In this document: one piece after another, positions 7,667-16,480 of the stretch
Position numbering within the stretch: position 1 is the first letter of the stretch
Layout: each line of letters starts with the position of its first letter
DNA from: Corynebacterium hylobatis
Lineage (GTDB): Bacteria > Actinomycetota > Actinomycetes > Mycobacteriales > Mycobacteriaceae
DNA length: 64,000 nt
NCBI RefSeq assembly: GCF_003955685.1
Contig: NZ_RXHJ01000005.1
Coordinates: 62,001 to 126,000, forward strand
Direction: 5' to 3'
Translations under genes and position numbers: made by a program
Notes under the pieces: generated by a model
Seen by the model: the letters and a program-made list of their open reading frames with translations, nothing else
Database searches by the model: none
Told to the model about the DNA's origin: nothing

Positions 7667-7867
7667 ATGAGTGCCATCACCCGCATCGAACTCGACCGCC
7701 CCCGCTGCGAGGGCCACGGCCTGTGCGAGGAAGCCGCCCCGCACCTCATGCATCTGGACGACGACGGCGAACTCATCCTCGACCGGACCGAGGTCGGCCC
7801 GGAGGACCTCGAGGCCGCCCGCGACGCCGTCCGCGTCTGCCCCGTCGCGGCACTGAAGCTGGTGTGA
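7667..7867 (+). CDS. Small iron-sulfur ferredoxin of the P450 system
   Basis: 66 residues. Cysteines C14, C20 and C58 and His17 form the pattern C-x2-H-x2-C ... CPVAA. This is typical of the single-cluster [3Fe-4S] ferredoxins paired with actinobacterial P450s, where His replaces the fourth cysteine. It should pass electrons from the reductase encoded downstream to the P450. The ATG has a GGAAGGA ribosome site; the open frame upstream of it has none. The stop overlaps or nearly touches the reductase start, so the two are co-translated. Confidence 0.9.
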   Translation: MSAITRIELDRPRCEGHGLCEEAAPHLMHLDDDGELILDRTEVGPEDLEAARDAVRVCPVAALKLV

Positions 7868-7869
7868 GC

Positions 7870-8997
7870 ATGGACCACATCGTCATCGCCGGCAACGGTA
7901 TCGCCGGCCTCACCGCCGGGGACACCCTCCGCCGCCTCGGTCACACCGGGACCATGACCGTCGTCGGCGCCGAACCCCACGCCACCTACTCCCGGCCCGC
8001 CCTGTCGAAGGTTGCACTCGCCCCCGGCGAGGACCTCGACGTGGGCACACTGCCGGAGGCCACCCACGGCGCCACCGAACTCCGGGGCCGCTCGCTCACC
8101 GGGCTGGACCCCGCCCGGCAGGTGGCCACCCTGGACGACGGCAGCGAACTCCCCTACGACGGACTGGTCATCGCCACCGGTTCCCAGGCCCGCCGCTTCA
8201 CCGGCTCCGACCGGGAGTACACCATCCGTTCGCTCGACGACGCGGCCCGGCTCAAGGGCAGCCTGGTCCACCGCCCGACGGTGACCGTCATCGGCGGCGG
8301 TCCCCTGGGCATGGAGGTCGCCTCCGGGGCCGTGGGCCTGGGCTGCGACGTCACCCTTGTCCACCCCGGCACCCCGATGGAACTGCACCTCGGGCCGCTG
8401 CTCGGCGGCATCCTCACGCAGGTCGCCCTCGAACAAGGACTGGCTGTCGTGGATTCAATGGTCTCCGCCGTCCGGGAGGAGAACGGGGGCATGGTGGTCA
8501 CCCTCACCGACGGCACCGAACTGGTCTCCGACATCGTGGTCACCGCCGCCGGCGACCTGCCCGCCACCGCCTGGCTCGAGGACTCCGGCCTGCTTGTCGA
8601 CGGCCGCCTCATCGCCGACCCCCGCTGCCGCGTCACCGACTCCATCGTCGCCGCCGGCGACGTCACCTTCATCGACCACGGTGCGGGGCCGCGGCGCACC
8701 CCGATCTGGACCGCCGCCATCGAACAGGCGAAGGTCGCCGCCGCCGCCCTGCTGCAGGGCGATGAGGCCGCATCCCTGGACTTCCAGTCCTATTTCTGGA
8801 CCGACCAGTGGGGCCTCAACCTCAAGATGTCCGGCCCCATCCCCCACGGCACCGAACCGCTGGTGGTCAAGGGTTCGCTCGAGGAGCGCTCGGCGGTCCT
8901 GCACTGGCCGGAATCAGGCACCGCGGCGGCGCTGAACATGCGCATGCCCATCCCCCGCCTGCACAAGCTGGCCCGGGAGACGGTCACCTCGGTCTGA
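7870..8997 (+). CDS. FAD-dependent ferredoxin reductase
   Basis: 375 residues. NAD(P)H:ferredoxin reductase of the putidaredoxin-reductase-like family. The FAD-binding loop GNGIAGLTAG lies at about 8-17, and YSRPALSK follows near 45. The NAD(P)H-binding loop is VIGGGPLGMEVASG, and VAAGDVTFID is the second FAD motif. It supplies electrons to the adjacent ferredoxin and so to the P450. The start is ATG 7870; a GTG at 7864 overlapping the ferredoxin stop is an alternative. It ends 12 bp from the convergent glmS stop, with no clear terminator. Confidence 0.9.
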   Translation: MDHIVIAGNGIAGLTAGDTLRRLGHTGTMTVVGAEPHATYSRPALSKVALAPGEDLDVGTLPEATHGATELRGRSLTGLDPARQVATLDDGSELPYDGLVIATGSQARRFTGSDREYTIRSLDDAARLKGSLVHRPTVTVIGGGPLGMEVASGAVGLGCDVTLVHPGTPMELHLGPLLGGILTQVALEQGLAVVDSMVSAVREENGGMVVTLTDGTELVSDIVVTAAGDLPATAWLEDSGLLVDGRLIADPRCRVTDSIVAAGDVTFIDHGAGPRRTPIWTAAIEQAKVAAAALLQGDEAASLDFQSYFWTDQWGLNLKMSGPIPHGTEPLVVKGSLEERSAVLHWPESGTAAALNMRMPIPRLHKLARETVTSV

Positions 8998-9009
8998 GGG
9001 GGTTCCCCG

Positions 9010-10872
9010 CTACTCCACCGTCACGGACTTGGCCAGGTTGCGCGGCTTGTCGATGTCCTCGTTGCCGCACTCGCGCGCGATGTCGGCCGCGAGGAACTGC
9101 AACGGCACGGTGGCCAGCAGCGGCTGCATGATCGAGGGCGTCGCCGGGACCCGGATCAGCCAGTTGGCGTAGGGCACGACCGCCTCATCGCCCTCCTCGG
9201 CGATGACGATGGTCTTCGCGCCACGCGCCCGGATCTCCTGGATGTTGGACACGATCTTGGAGTGCAGCAGCTTCACCCCCCGCGGGGAGGGCACGACCAC
9301 CACCACAGGCAGATCATCCTCGATCAGGGCGATGGGCCCGTGCTTGAGCTCACCGGCCGGGAACCCCTCGGCGTGGATGTAGGCCAGCTCCTTGAGCTTG
9401 AGCGCGCCCTCCAGGGCGACGGGGAAGCCGACGCCGCGGCCGAGGAAGAGCATGGTGCGCACCGCACCGAGGTCCGCGGCGATGGCCTGGACCTGTTCCC
9501 TGACCGAGAGCAGCTGGTCAATCTTGGCGGGGATCTCCTCGAGGGCGTCCCAGATCTCCCGGATCTCATCCGGATACTTGGTGCCCTTGGCCTGCGCCAG
9601 GGCCAGGCCGACGATGTAGTTGGCGGCGACCTGCGCCAGGAAAGCCTTCGTGGAGGCCACACCGATCTCGGGGCCGGCGTGGGTGTAGAGCACGGCGTCG
9701 GATTCCCGCGGGATCTGCGAGCCGTTGGTGTTGCACACCGTCAGCACCTTCGCCCCCTGTGCCTTCGCATGGCGCACGGCCTCCAGGGTGTCGGCGGTTT
9801 CGCCGGACTGGGAGATCGCCAACACGAGGGTGCGTTCGTCGAGGACCGGGTCGCGGTAGCGGAATTCGGAGGCGACCTCGATCTGCACAGGGATGCGCAC
9901 CCAGTGTTCGATGGCGTATTTGGCCAGCAGGCCGGAGTGGTAGGCCGAACCGCAGGCGACGACGAAGACCTGGTTGATGCTCTTCAGGTCAGTCTCGGAG
10001 ATATCCGATTCGTCGAGGAACACACGGCCGTCGTGGAAATGGCCACCGAGTGTGTCACGGACCGCCGCCGGCTGCTCGTGGATCTCCTTCATCATGAAGG
10101 AGTCGTAGCCGCCCTTCTCGGCGGCGGCGAGGTCCCAGTCGATGGTGAAGGGGCGGCCCTGCGCGCGCGAGCCGTCGAAGTTGAGGACCTCGTAACCCCC
10201 GGCGGTGATCACCACGACATTGTCCTGCTCGAGCTCAACGGCATTGCGGGTGTGCTCGATGAATGCTGCGACGTCCGAACCGAGGAACATCTCCCCCTCC
10301 CCGACGCCGACGATCAACGGGGTGGAGCGGCGGGCCGCGATGATCTGCCCCGGATGGTCGGCATGGGTGAACAGGAGGGTGAAGGCGCCTTCAAGACGGG
10401 CGAGGACGGCCAGCGCGGAGGCACGGAAATCACCCGCGGTCTCCCCCTCGTTGTAGGCGCGCGCCAGCAGATGGGCGGTCACCTCGGAATCCGTCTCGGA
10501 GACGAGGGTGACACCGGACTCCTCCAGCTCCGCGCGCAGTTGCGCGAAATTCTCGATGATGCCGTTGTGGACGATGGCCGCGCGGCCGTCGAAGGAGAGG
10601 TGCGGGTGGGCGTTGCCGTCGGTGGGCCGGCCGTGGGTCGCCCACCGGGTGTGCCCGATTGCCGTAGTGCCCCGCAGGCTGTCCTCGCCGATCTCAGCGA
10701 TCCGCCCCGCCAGGTTGGCGAGCTTCCCCGCGCGTTTGACCAGGTTGATCCCGGTGCCGTCGGGGACCGCGATGCCGGAGGAGTCGTACCCGCGGTACTC
10801 CATCCGACGCAGCGCCTCCAGCGCGATGCCCAGTCCCTGTCGTTCACCGACGTATCCAACGATTCCACACAT
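9010..10872 (-). CDS. glmS: Glutamine-fructose-6-phosphate aminotransferase GlmS
   Basis: 620 residues. Makes glucosamine-6-phosphate, the entry to UDP-GlcNAc and peptidoglycan. The N-terminal glutaminase starts MCGIVGYVG with the nucleophile Cys next to Met, which fixes the start; the open frame runs 47 codons further upstream without family similarity. Two SIS domains follow (SQSGETADT; GVASTKAF). The C-terminus DKPRNLAKSVTVE is characteristic. There is no glmS-ribozyme-like leader. GlmM, the next enzyme of the pathway, is encoded 2.8 kb away on the same strand. Confidence 0.97.
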   Translation of the reverse strand: MCGIVGYVGERQGLGIALEALRRMEYRGYDSSGIAVPDGTGINLVKRAGKLANLAGRIAEIGEDSLRGTTAIGHTRWATHGRPTDGNAHPHLSFDGRAAIVHNGIIENFAQLRAELEESGVTLVSETDSEVTAHLLARAYNEGETAGDFRASALAVLARLEGAFTLLFTHADHPGQIIAARRSTPLIVGVGEGEMFLGSDVAAFIEHTRNAVELEQDNVVVITAGGYEVLNFDGSRAQGRPFTIDWDLAAAEKGGYDSFMMKEIHEQPAAVRDTLGGHFHDGRVFLDESDISETDLKSINQVFVVACGSAYHSGLLAKYAIEHWVRIPVQIEVASEFRYRDPVLDERTLVLAISQSGETADTLEAVRHAKAQGAKVLTVCNTNGSQIPRESDAVLYTHAGPEIGVASTKAFLAQVAANYIVGLALAQAKGTKYPDEIREIWDALEEIPAKIDQLLSVREQVQAIAADLGAVRTMLFLGRGVGFPVALEGALKLKELAYIHAEGFPAGELKHGPIALIEDDLPVVVVVPSPRGVKLLHSKIVSNIQEIRARGAKTIVIAEEGDEAVVPYANWLIRVPATPSIMQPLLATVPLQFLAADIARECGNEDIDKPRNLAKSVTVE

Positions 10873-11013
10873 GGGGGAAATCGTAGACGAATCGACCGGT
10901 CCTGCGACAGGTATCCGAGGCCTCATGCCACCCGCTCCGCCCCCGCCACCGCCCCGTAAGCTCGCCGTTTTCCGGGGGTGTGACATTCGCAACCCCGTCT
11001 CCATCTCTTCCAC

Positions 11014-11019
11014 TATCCT
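11014..11019 (+). promoter_or_regulatory. -10 element of a probable leaderless transcript
   Basis: TATCCT lies 7 nt before the GTG at 11027. Transcription from it would begin at or next to the start codon. No ribosome-binding sequence precedes that codon, so a leaderless mRNA is likely. No good -35 is visible. Confidence 0.45.
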
Positions 11020-11026
11020 GGGATCC

Positions 11027-11872
11027 GTGTCTGAGAATCTGAAGAAGCACCTGGCTCAACTGTCCAAGCGCGGCCCCCACCGCGTCCTCGTCGGCGATCT
11101 CAGCTACGCCGGGATCCCGGGCAAGGTCTATGCCCCCGCCGAGGGCAACAGCGTGCCTGCCGTCGCCTTCGGACACGACTGGCTGAAGTCGGTGAAGACC
11201 TACCACGCGACGCTGCGCCACCTGGCCAGCTGGGGAATCGTCGTCACCGCCCCCGACACCGAGACCGGTTTCATGCCGGACCACCGCGGTTTCGCCGCCG
11301 ATCTGGAATCCGCCCTGCAGATCGCCTCAGGCGTCAAGCTCGGCCACGGGAAGGTGACGGTCTCCCCCAGCAAGCTCGGCGTCGTCGGCCATGGCATGGG
11401 CGGTGGAGCCGCAGTACTCACCGCCGCGAACAACCCCCGTATCAAGGCGGTGGCCGCCCTCTACCCCGCCGACACCGCCCCCTCCTCCGTCGAGGCGGCC
11501 CGTGCGGTGAAAGCACCCGGGCTGATCATCGCCCCGGGGCGCCCTGACCTTTTCGGTGCCGGTGACCCCGCCAAGGTGGCCTTCCACTGGGGCGGCGAGG
11601 TCGTCTACCGGGAGATCAAGGGTGGTAACCAGGCCGGCTTCACCGAGGACACCTTCCTGAAGCTCGTTGTTGGTCAGGGCATCCCGCAGTTCTCCGCCCA
11701 GGAGACCGCCCGCGGCCTGCTCACCGGCTTCCTGCTCCACCAGCTGGACAACGAGCGCAAGTACTCCGGTTTCTCCGAGGCACTCGCCCACGCGAAGAAC
11801 GTCACGTCCTACGCCGGCACCGAACTGGCGGACAAGGCCGACGTCAAGCTGAGCACCAGCACCCGGCTCTAA
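11027..11872 (+). CDS. Alpha/beta-hydrolase-like protein lacking the nucleophile serine
   Basis: 281 residues, related to dienelactone hydrolase and cutinase-like alpha/beta hydrolases: VPAVAFGHDW near the oxyanion region, then the nucleophile elbow. The elbow reads VVGHGMGGGAAVL, so Gly123 replaces the serine normally at this position (GHSMGG). A conventional Ser hydrolase reaction is therefore doubtful; the codon is a clean GGC. Downstream the fold continues (PGLIIAPGRPDLFG, then a region where a catalytic His would lie). The GTG start is chosen because family-like sequence begins there and a -10 lies 7 nt upstream. Position and size match, from memory, M. tuberculosis Rv3438 between glmS and glmM. 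It may be a binding or scaffold protein. Confidence 0.75.
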   Translation: MSENLKKHLAQLSKRGPHRVLVGDLSYAGIPGKVYAPAEGNSVPAVAFGHDWLKSVKTYHATLRHLASWGIVVTAPDTETGFMPDHRGFAADLESALQIASGVKLGHGKVTVSPSKLGVVGHGMGGGAAVLTAANNPRIKAVAALYPADTAPSSVEAARAVKAPGLIIAPGRPDLFGAGDPAKVAFHWGGEVVYREIKGGNQAGFTEDTFLKLVVGQGIPQFSAQETARGLLTGFLLHQLDNERKYSGFSEALAHAKNVTSYAGTELADKADVKLSTSTRL

Positions 11873-12075
11873 CCCCTGCGGAGCAACCCCTGGACCCGGC
11901 CCCGCGCCGGGCCCGGCCGTGACCGGGGCTGCAGCGGCGGGGGCGCGGCAGGCTGCGGGGTGACGGCCTTCTCCACTCGCTGCTGCGCCTGGGCCAGGGC
12001 CTTCTCGAACTCGACCATCCGTTGCGTGGTCCGCTGGCGGAACTGCCGCGAGAACTCCTCGAACTCCATCACCAT
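11869..12075 (-). CDS. Small unknown protein, last gene of the ESX-linked trio
   Basis: 68 residues: a charged helix (FEEFSRQFRQRTTQRMVEFEKALAQ) and a Pro/Arg-rich tail. The start is ATG 12075 or ATG 12069; the latter overlaps the preceding stop by one base, so it is translationally coupled to the 420-residue gene. It ends 4 bp inside the convergent hydrolase gene. The family is unrecognised. The amphipathic N-terminus could form a coiled coil. The open frame and coupling make it plausible rather than certain. Confidence 0.5.
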   Translation of the reverse strand: MVMEFEEFSRQFRQRTTQRMVEFEKALAQAQQRVEKAVTPQPAAPPPLQPRSRPGPARGRVQGLLRRG

Positions 12076-13331
12076 GCACCCGCCTTCCGTGCGCCACCCG
12101 GTGCCGGGGCAGGTGCAGGTGGCGGTTCAGGGGCAGTCGCCATCGGCACGGCTGCCGGGGCAGCAACCGGTGGGGGCGCTGCCTGCTTCGGTGGTGGCGG
12201 TGGTTCCGGAACATCGGTCAGATCCTGCTTGGGCGGTGCCGGTGGTTCCGCAACGGGCTCAGGCACGGGCTCGGGTTCCGGTTCCGGGGCAGGTGGAATC
12301 TCCGGAATGCAGTCCTCTAGAGCGGTGATCAGCAGGCCGACACCCAGGATCGCCACCCCCACCCCGACCAGGCCGAGGACACCGCAGCAGTCACTGCTGC
12401 CCGACTCCCCCGGTGCGGGCGGGTCCACGCACTCCGGCTCCGGGGTCTCCACCGGTTCCGGGCAGTCCTCCACCGGTTCCACTGACTGCGGCACGGTCGG
12501 CTCACAGTCCGGTGTCGCGACGGGTTTCCCGGGTGGGGCCGGGGGATCACAGTCGGGTTCTTCAACGGCGACCGGTTTCTCGGGTACCGGTTCCCCGGTC
12601 GACTGCGGGACGGTCGGTGTCTCCGTGACGGTGGTGACCTTCCCGGGCACGTGCTTCGTGGGCGCGGTCGGCGGGTTCTCCTCACAGACGACGGTGGCGC
12701 AGGCGCCGGTGGCGGGTTTCTCACAGACTGCCGTGCCACGGTCGAGGAATTCGTCGAGGCAGGCTGTGACGGCGCTGTCGCGGTCCCGGCAGCAGTCCAT
12801 GATGGTGCCACCCGCCGAATCAATCAGATCGGCGCCCGCTGCGACACATTCGGCGAACTCCCTCGGATGTTGGGCGGGGTCCACCTGGTTGAGGAAGGCA
12901 CACAGCTGTCCGATCACCGCCCGCAGCGCGAGGAGGATCTCCTCGACACCCGTCTCGTTGACCTCCTCGATGTCACACAGGGTCTTGTCCACGGCCTCCG
13001 CGTCGCGGACGATGTCCTCGCTGTCATCCCGGTTGCTGAACCAGTCGCCGACGTTGTCGACCACGCGGCCGAGAATCTCACCGAAGGCGGCCTGGGCGAG
13101 GAAGGTGAACAGGGACTCGACGATCCCACCCTTCAGCATCCCCGTGTCCGAGGAGCCGACGGCGGCCCGGGTGTGCTCGACCAGCTGGGCGGTGTCGAGT
13201 CCTTCGGTGGAACCCAGCACCCGGCTGAGCATGTCCACGGAGATGCTCGGTCCGCGGTAGCTGCCGCGGGAGGCGGAGCTGAGCATCTGCACGATTCCCC
13301 GGTAGCCCAGGGCGGCGGCAGCGGCGGCCAT
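12069..13331 (-). CDS. Cys- and Pro-rich single-pass membrane protein, ESX-4-linked
   Basis: 420 residues. About 1-200 are alpha-helical and resemble an ESX-substrate-like helical domain. About 200-310 are Pro/Glu-rich with repeated PVE/PEP motifs, and about sixteen cysteines are spread over 115-335. One transmembrane helix lies near 315-335 (GVLGLVGVGVAILGVGLLI). The C-terminal about 80 residues are almost pure Pro/Ala/Glu. ATGA overlap joins it to the 99-residue gene upstream. From memory, M. tuberculosis has an Ala/Pro-rich protein (Rv3439c) at the same place between glmS and glmM. No enzyme motif is visible. A role with the ESX-4 machine is inferred from position and helical content only. 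Confidence 0.7.
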   Translation of the reverse strand: MAAAAAALGYRGIVQMLSSASRGSYRGPSISVDMLSRVLGSTEGLDTAQLVEHTRAAVGSSDTGMLKGGIVESLFTFLAQAAFGEILGRVVDNVGDWFSNRDDSEDIVRDAEAVDKTLCDIEEVNETGVEEILLALRAVIGQLCAFLNQVDPAQHPREFAECVAAGADLIDSAGGTIMDCCRDRDSAVTACLDEFLDRGTAVCEKPATGACATVVCEENPPTAPTKHVPGKVTTVTETPTVPQSTGEPVPEKPVAVEEPDCDPPAPPGKPVATPDCEPTVPQSVEPVEDCPEPVETPEPECVDPPAPGESGSSDCCGVLGLVGVGVAILGVGLLITALEDCIPEIPPAPEPEPEPVPEPVAEPPAPPKQDLTDVPEPPPPPKQAAPPPVAAPAAVPMATAPEPPPAPAPAPGGARKAGAW

Positions 13332-13630
13332 CAGAGCCCACCGCGCAGTTCAGTGGCCAGCTGCGTGTCGACATCGCGGAGCACCCGCACCTGCGCGGCT
13401 GCGGCCTGGGCGGTGGTGCGGACGGCGTCGATACGCTCGGTGCCGGTGTCGTGGACGCGCTGCAGCATCGCGGCGATCGCGGCACCGCGGTCGGCGAAGT
13501 CCCGGCCTGCCGCGCTGGCGGGCAGGGCCGGGCGGGTGCTCAAGTGACGGGTGTGCTGTTCCTCACCGTCAGCAACCAGGCGCTGCAGTGCATCGAGCGC
13601 CCCCGCATGGTCGAGGAAGAAACCGGACAT
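13331..13630 (-). CDS. ESX-like small helical protein without a WXG motif
   Basis: 99 residues, nearly all helical, with Ala-rich amphipathic repeats (AAIAAMLQRVHDTG; TTAQAAAAQVRVLRDVDTQLATEL). Size and composition match Esx-type or Rv3440c-like proteins (the latter from memory, same locus), but no W-x-G turn is present. It is translated just before, and coupled to, the 420-residue membrane protein. An element similar to one in front of esxB lies about 40 bp upstream (13666-13683). It could be a partner or secreted factor of ESX-4. Confidence 0.7.
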   Translation of the reverse strand: MSGFFLDHAGALDALQRLVADGEEQHTRHLSTRPALPASAAGRDFADRGAAIAAMLQRVHDTGTERIDAVRTTAQAAAAQVRVLRDVDTQLATELRGGL

Positions 13631-13665
13631 GAAAAATCCCCTTTGCGAAAGTCCGTGGCTGATGT

Positions 13666-13683
13666 CTCACCATCATTGGACTG
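13666..13683 (-). promoter_or_regulatory. Element resembling those upstream of esxB and eccD
   Basis: On the minus strand this reads CAGTCCAATGATGGTGAG. The region upstream of esxB (17213-17235) reads CAGTCCAACAATGATGAG. Both lie before ESX-related starts, in sense orientation. Confidence 0.3.
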
Positions 13684-13713
13684 CCCACAGGGGAGAAAGG
13701 TTCCCGGGTGTGG

Positions 13714-15057
13714 CTAAACCGCTGCGACGACCGCCGCGATACGCCCCGCGACGCGGCGGGCCTGCTCGCTCTCGGCGGCCTCCACCATGACGCGGAACAG
13801 CTGCTCCGTGCCTGAAGGGCGCAGCAGGACACGGCCCGTGCCGCCCAGCTCGGACTCTGCCTCGGCGGTGGCGTCCTGCACGGCGGCAGACTGGAGGATG
13901 GCGGCCTTATTCGCCACCGGGACGTTGATGAGCACCTGGGGCAGGACATTCATCACACCGGCCAGCTCCTTCAGGGAGCAGCCGGTCTCGGCCATGCGGG
14001 CCATGAGGCGCAGGCCGGACTGGGTGCCGTCACCGGTCGGGCACAGACCCGGCAGAACGATATGGCCGGACTGCTCCCCGCCGAGGCTGTAACCTCCGGC
14101 GGTGAGCTCCTCGAGGACATAGCGGTCGCCGACCTTCGTCTCGAGCATGGTGATCCCCTGCTCCTCCATCGCCAGACGCAGACCCAGGTTGCTCATCACG
14201 GTGGCCACGAGGGTGTTCTTGCGCAGCTCGGACTTCTCCTTCATCCCCACCGCGAGGATCGCCATGATCTGGTCACCGTCGATGATGTTGCCCTCCCCGT
14301 CTACGGCGAGACAGCGGTCGGCGTCACCGTCGTGAGCCAGACCGAGGTCCGCGCCGTGCTCGATGACGGCCCTCTGCAGCTGCTCCATGTGGGTGGAGCC
14401 GCAGTTGTCGTTGATGTTGTAGGCGTTGGGGCTGTTGTGGATCGCGATGACCTCCGCCCCGGCCGACTCATAGGCTTTCGGCGCCACCGTCGAGGCCGCG
14501 CCGTTGGCGGCGTCGACGACGACCTTGATGCCCGTCAGGTCCGCCGGGGTGCTCTCGGACAGGTGCCTGAGGTAGCGGTCCTGGGCGTCGGGGGCCTCCT
14601 CGATGACACGTCCGACGCCGGTGCCGGTCGGGCCGTGCGGCGAGAGCTCCGCCATGGCCGCCTCGATCTCGTCCTCCACCGAGTCCGGCAGCTTGCGGCC
14701 ACCGGCGGAGAAGAACTTGATGCCGTTGTCGGGCATCGGGTTGTGCGAGGCGGAGATCATCACGCCCATGTCCGCACCGTAGTCATCGGTGAGGAAGGCG
14801 ACACCGGGGGTGGGGATGACACCGACGCGCAGGACATCGATACCGCGGGAGGCCATCCCGGCGGACAGTGCCGCGGCGAGCATCTCACCGGAGACACGCG
14901 GATCACGGCCGACGATCGCCGTGGGACGGCGGTCACTCGACCGGCGGTCGCGGGTGAGCACGTGCGCGGCGGCCGCCCCCAGCTCCAGAGCCAGGGAGAC
15001 AGTGAGATCCTTGTTCGCGAGCCCGCGAACACCATCGGTACCGAAGAGTCGAGTCAT
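13714..15057 (-). CDS. glmM: Phosphoglucosamine mutase GlmM
   Basis: 447 residues. Converts glucosamine-6-phosphate to glucosamine-1-phosphate for UDP-GlcNAc. The start [12 protein letters not shown] is the family N-terminus; the open frame goes 24 codons further without similarity. The phosphoserine loop is [15 protein letters not shown]. The metal loop is [12 protein letters not shown], the sugar loop [11 protein letters not shown], and the phosphate loop [12 protein letters not shown]. It lies downstream of rplM-rpsI, as in mycobacteria. Confidence 0.97.
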   Translation of the reverse strand: MTRLFGTDGVRGLANKDLTVSLALELGAAAAHVLTRDRRSSDRRPTAIVGRDPRVSGEMLAAALSAGMASRGIDVLRVGVIPTPGVAFLTDDYGADMGVMISASHNPMPDNGIKFFSAGGRKLPDSVEDEIEAAMAELSPHGPTGTGVGRVIEEAPDAQDRYLRHLSESTPADLTGIKVVVDAANGAASTVAPKAYESAGAEVIAIHNSPNAYNINDNCGSTHMEQLQRAVIEHGADLGLAHDGDADRCLAVDGEGNIIDGDQIMAILAVGMKEKSELRKNTLVATVMSNLGLRLAMEEQGITMLETKVGDRYVLEELTAGGYSLGGEQSGHIVLPGLCPTGDGTQSGLRLMARMAETGCSLKELAGVMNVLPQVLINVPVANKAAILQSAAVQDATAEAESELGGTGRVLLRPSGTEQLFRVMVEAAESEQARRVAGRIAAVVAAV

Positions 15058-15117
15058 GGGGATTATTATGCACCACGGACCACGCCGCGCTGGTTTCGCC
15101 GACCCCGGGAACGGCGA

Positions 15118-15149
15118 ACGCCGCCCCACCGGGAGAGGTGGGACGGCGT
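15118..15149 (-). terminator. Hairpin between rpsI and glmM
   Basis: A 13-bp stem (15118-15130 with 15137-15149, one mismatch) and a 6-nt loop just after the rpsI stop. No U-run follows, so termination may be partial and glmM may receive read-through. Confidence 0.6.
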
Positions 15150-15171
15150 CGACAGGAAGCGAAGGCGGAGC

Positions 15172-15717
15172 TTAACGCTTGGAGTACTGCGGGGCGCGAC
15201 GTGCGCCGTGCAGACCGGCCTTCTTACGCTCGACTGCGCGGGCGTCACGGGTGAGCAGGCCGGCCTTCTTGAGGGCGGCGCGGTCAGCCGGGTTGTACAG
15301 GTTCAGTGCACGGGCGATGGCCAGGCGCAGGGCGCCGGACTGGCCGGTCGGGCCGCCACCGGCGATGTTTGCCTTGATGTCGAACTGGCCGACGCGCTCG
15401 AGCAGCTCGAGCGGGGTCAGGATGTCCTGCTGGTGCAGCTTGTTCGGGAAGTAGTCCTCGAGCGCACGGCCGTTGCAGGTGATGTTGCCGGAGCCGGCGA
15501 CCAGGTGGACGCGGGCGATGGCGCGCTTACGACGGCCGACGGTCTGGATCGGGCCGTCAAGCTCGATCGGAGCCGCGAACTCGGCCTCTTCCTCGGTGGC
15601 CTCCGGAGCGACAGCGTCGCCGATGGTGTAGGCGAACTCCTCGGTGGCGGCAGCGGCGGCCTCGATGTCGCCGGCCTCAGCCACGTTCAGGTCCTCGTTC
15701 TGGTTCTGCTCGGTCAC
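15172..15717 (-). CDS. rpsI: 30S ribosomal protein S9
   Basis: 181 residues. The core begins near residue 52 ([18 protein letters not shown]) and ends with the invariant SKR tail (RAPQYSKR) that reaches the P-site tRNA. The first 50 or so residues are an acidic extension ([22 protein letters not shown]), longer than in E. coli but usual in corynebacteria. The GTG start overlaps the rplM stop (GTGA), so S9 is coupled to L13. Confidence 0.98.
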   Translation of the reverse strand: MTEQNQNEDLNVAEAGDIEAAAAATEEFAYTIGDAVAPEATEEEAEFAAPIELDGPIQTVGRRKRAIARVHLVAGSGNITCNGRALEDYFPNKLHQQDILTPLELLERVGQFDIKANIAGGGPTGQSGALRLAIARALNLYNPADRAALKKAGLLTRDARAVERKKAGLHGARRAPQYSKR

Positions 15718-16157
15718 TGTGCCACCTGCTTGATCTCGTAGGTCTCGGGCTGCTGGCCGGCGTACGGGTGCTCAGAGCCGGCGTAAACGTGGAGCTTCTT
15801 CACGGAAGCACGGGAGAGCTTGTTGTGCGGCAGCATGCCGGTCACAGCTTCCTCGATCACGCGCTCCGGACGGGTGTCCAGAGCCTTGCCCAGGGTCATG
15901 GAGCGCAGGCCACCCGGGTAACCGGTGTGGCGGTAGCGCATCTCGCGGTCACGCTTGTTGGAGGAGACGTGAACCTTGTCGGCGTTGATGACGATGACGT
16001 GGTCACCGCAGTCAACGTTGGGTGCGTACTGGGGCTTGCCCTTGCCGCGCAGCAGGCCTGCTGCGTGGGTGGCGAGCCGGCCCAGCACCACGTCGGTGGC
16101 GTCGATGACGTACCACTTACGGGTGATGTCACCGCTCTTCGGGTGGTAAGTAGACAC
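15714..16157 (-). CDS. rplM: 50S ribosomal protein L13
   Basis: 147 residues, with [16 protein letters not shown] and [17 protein letters not shown] as family motifs. The GTG start follows AAGGAG at 9 nt; an upstream extension of the frame has no similarity. The leader (16158-16300) is likely to hold the promoter, since a terminator-like hairpin ends the esx transcript just before. Confidence 0.97.
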   Translation of the reverse strand: MSTYHPKSGDITRKWYVIDATDVVLGRLATHAAGLLRGKGKPQYAPNVDCGDHVIVINADKVHVSSNKRDREMRYRHTGYPGGLRSMTLGKALDTRPERVIEEAVTGMLPHNKLSRASVKKLHVYAGSEHPYAGQQPETYEIKQVAQ

Positions 16158-16300
16158 TAAATGACTCCTTGAAAGTCTGTCCGGGGGCTGCCGGCCTGAA
16201 AAGATCTGAGGTGCACGTATCCGGAACGCGGCGGCCGGTGGGGACCCGCGCACAGCGCACACAACCGCTTTAGTGTAGGGGACTGCCCCGGAAAACCCAA

Positions 16301-16349
16301 ACCGCCTCCGTGGCACCTTCTGCTGGAGAAGTGGCCGGTCGGAGGCGGT
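16301..16349 (-). terminator. Terminator of the esxB-esxA transcript
   Basis: The outer stem ACCGCCTCCG/CGGAGGCGGT (16301-16310 with 16340-16349) encloses a second stem around 16314-16332. On the minus strand it is followed by TTTGGGTTTT. It separates the ESX genes from rplM. Confidence 0.65.
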
Positions 16350-16480
16350 CGGTGGAGTCAGGTGGCGGCCTGCCCGGGCCACCACGTAGCGGATCCCGGT
16401 CCGGTGGTGACAGATTCCGCGTCTGCCCCGTGGTTGACGGGTGGACCGGACCGGGTCTGAGCAGTCAGCGCGTGGCCGAC

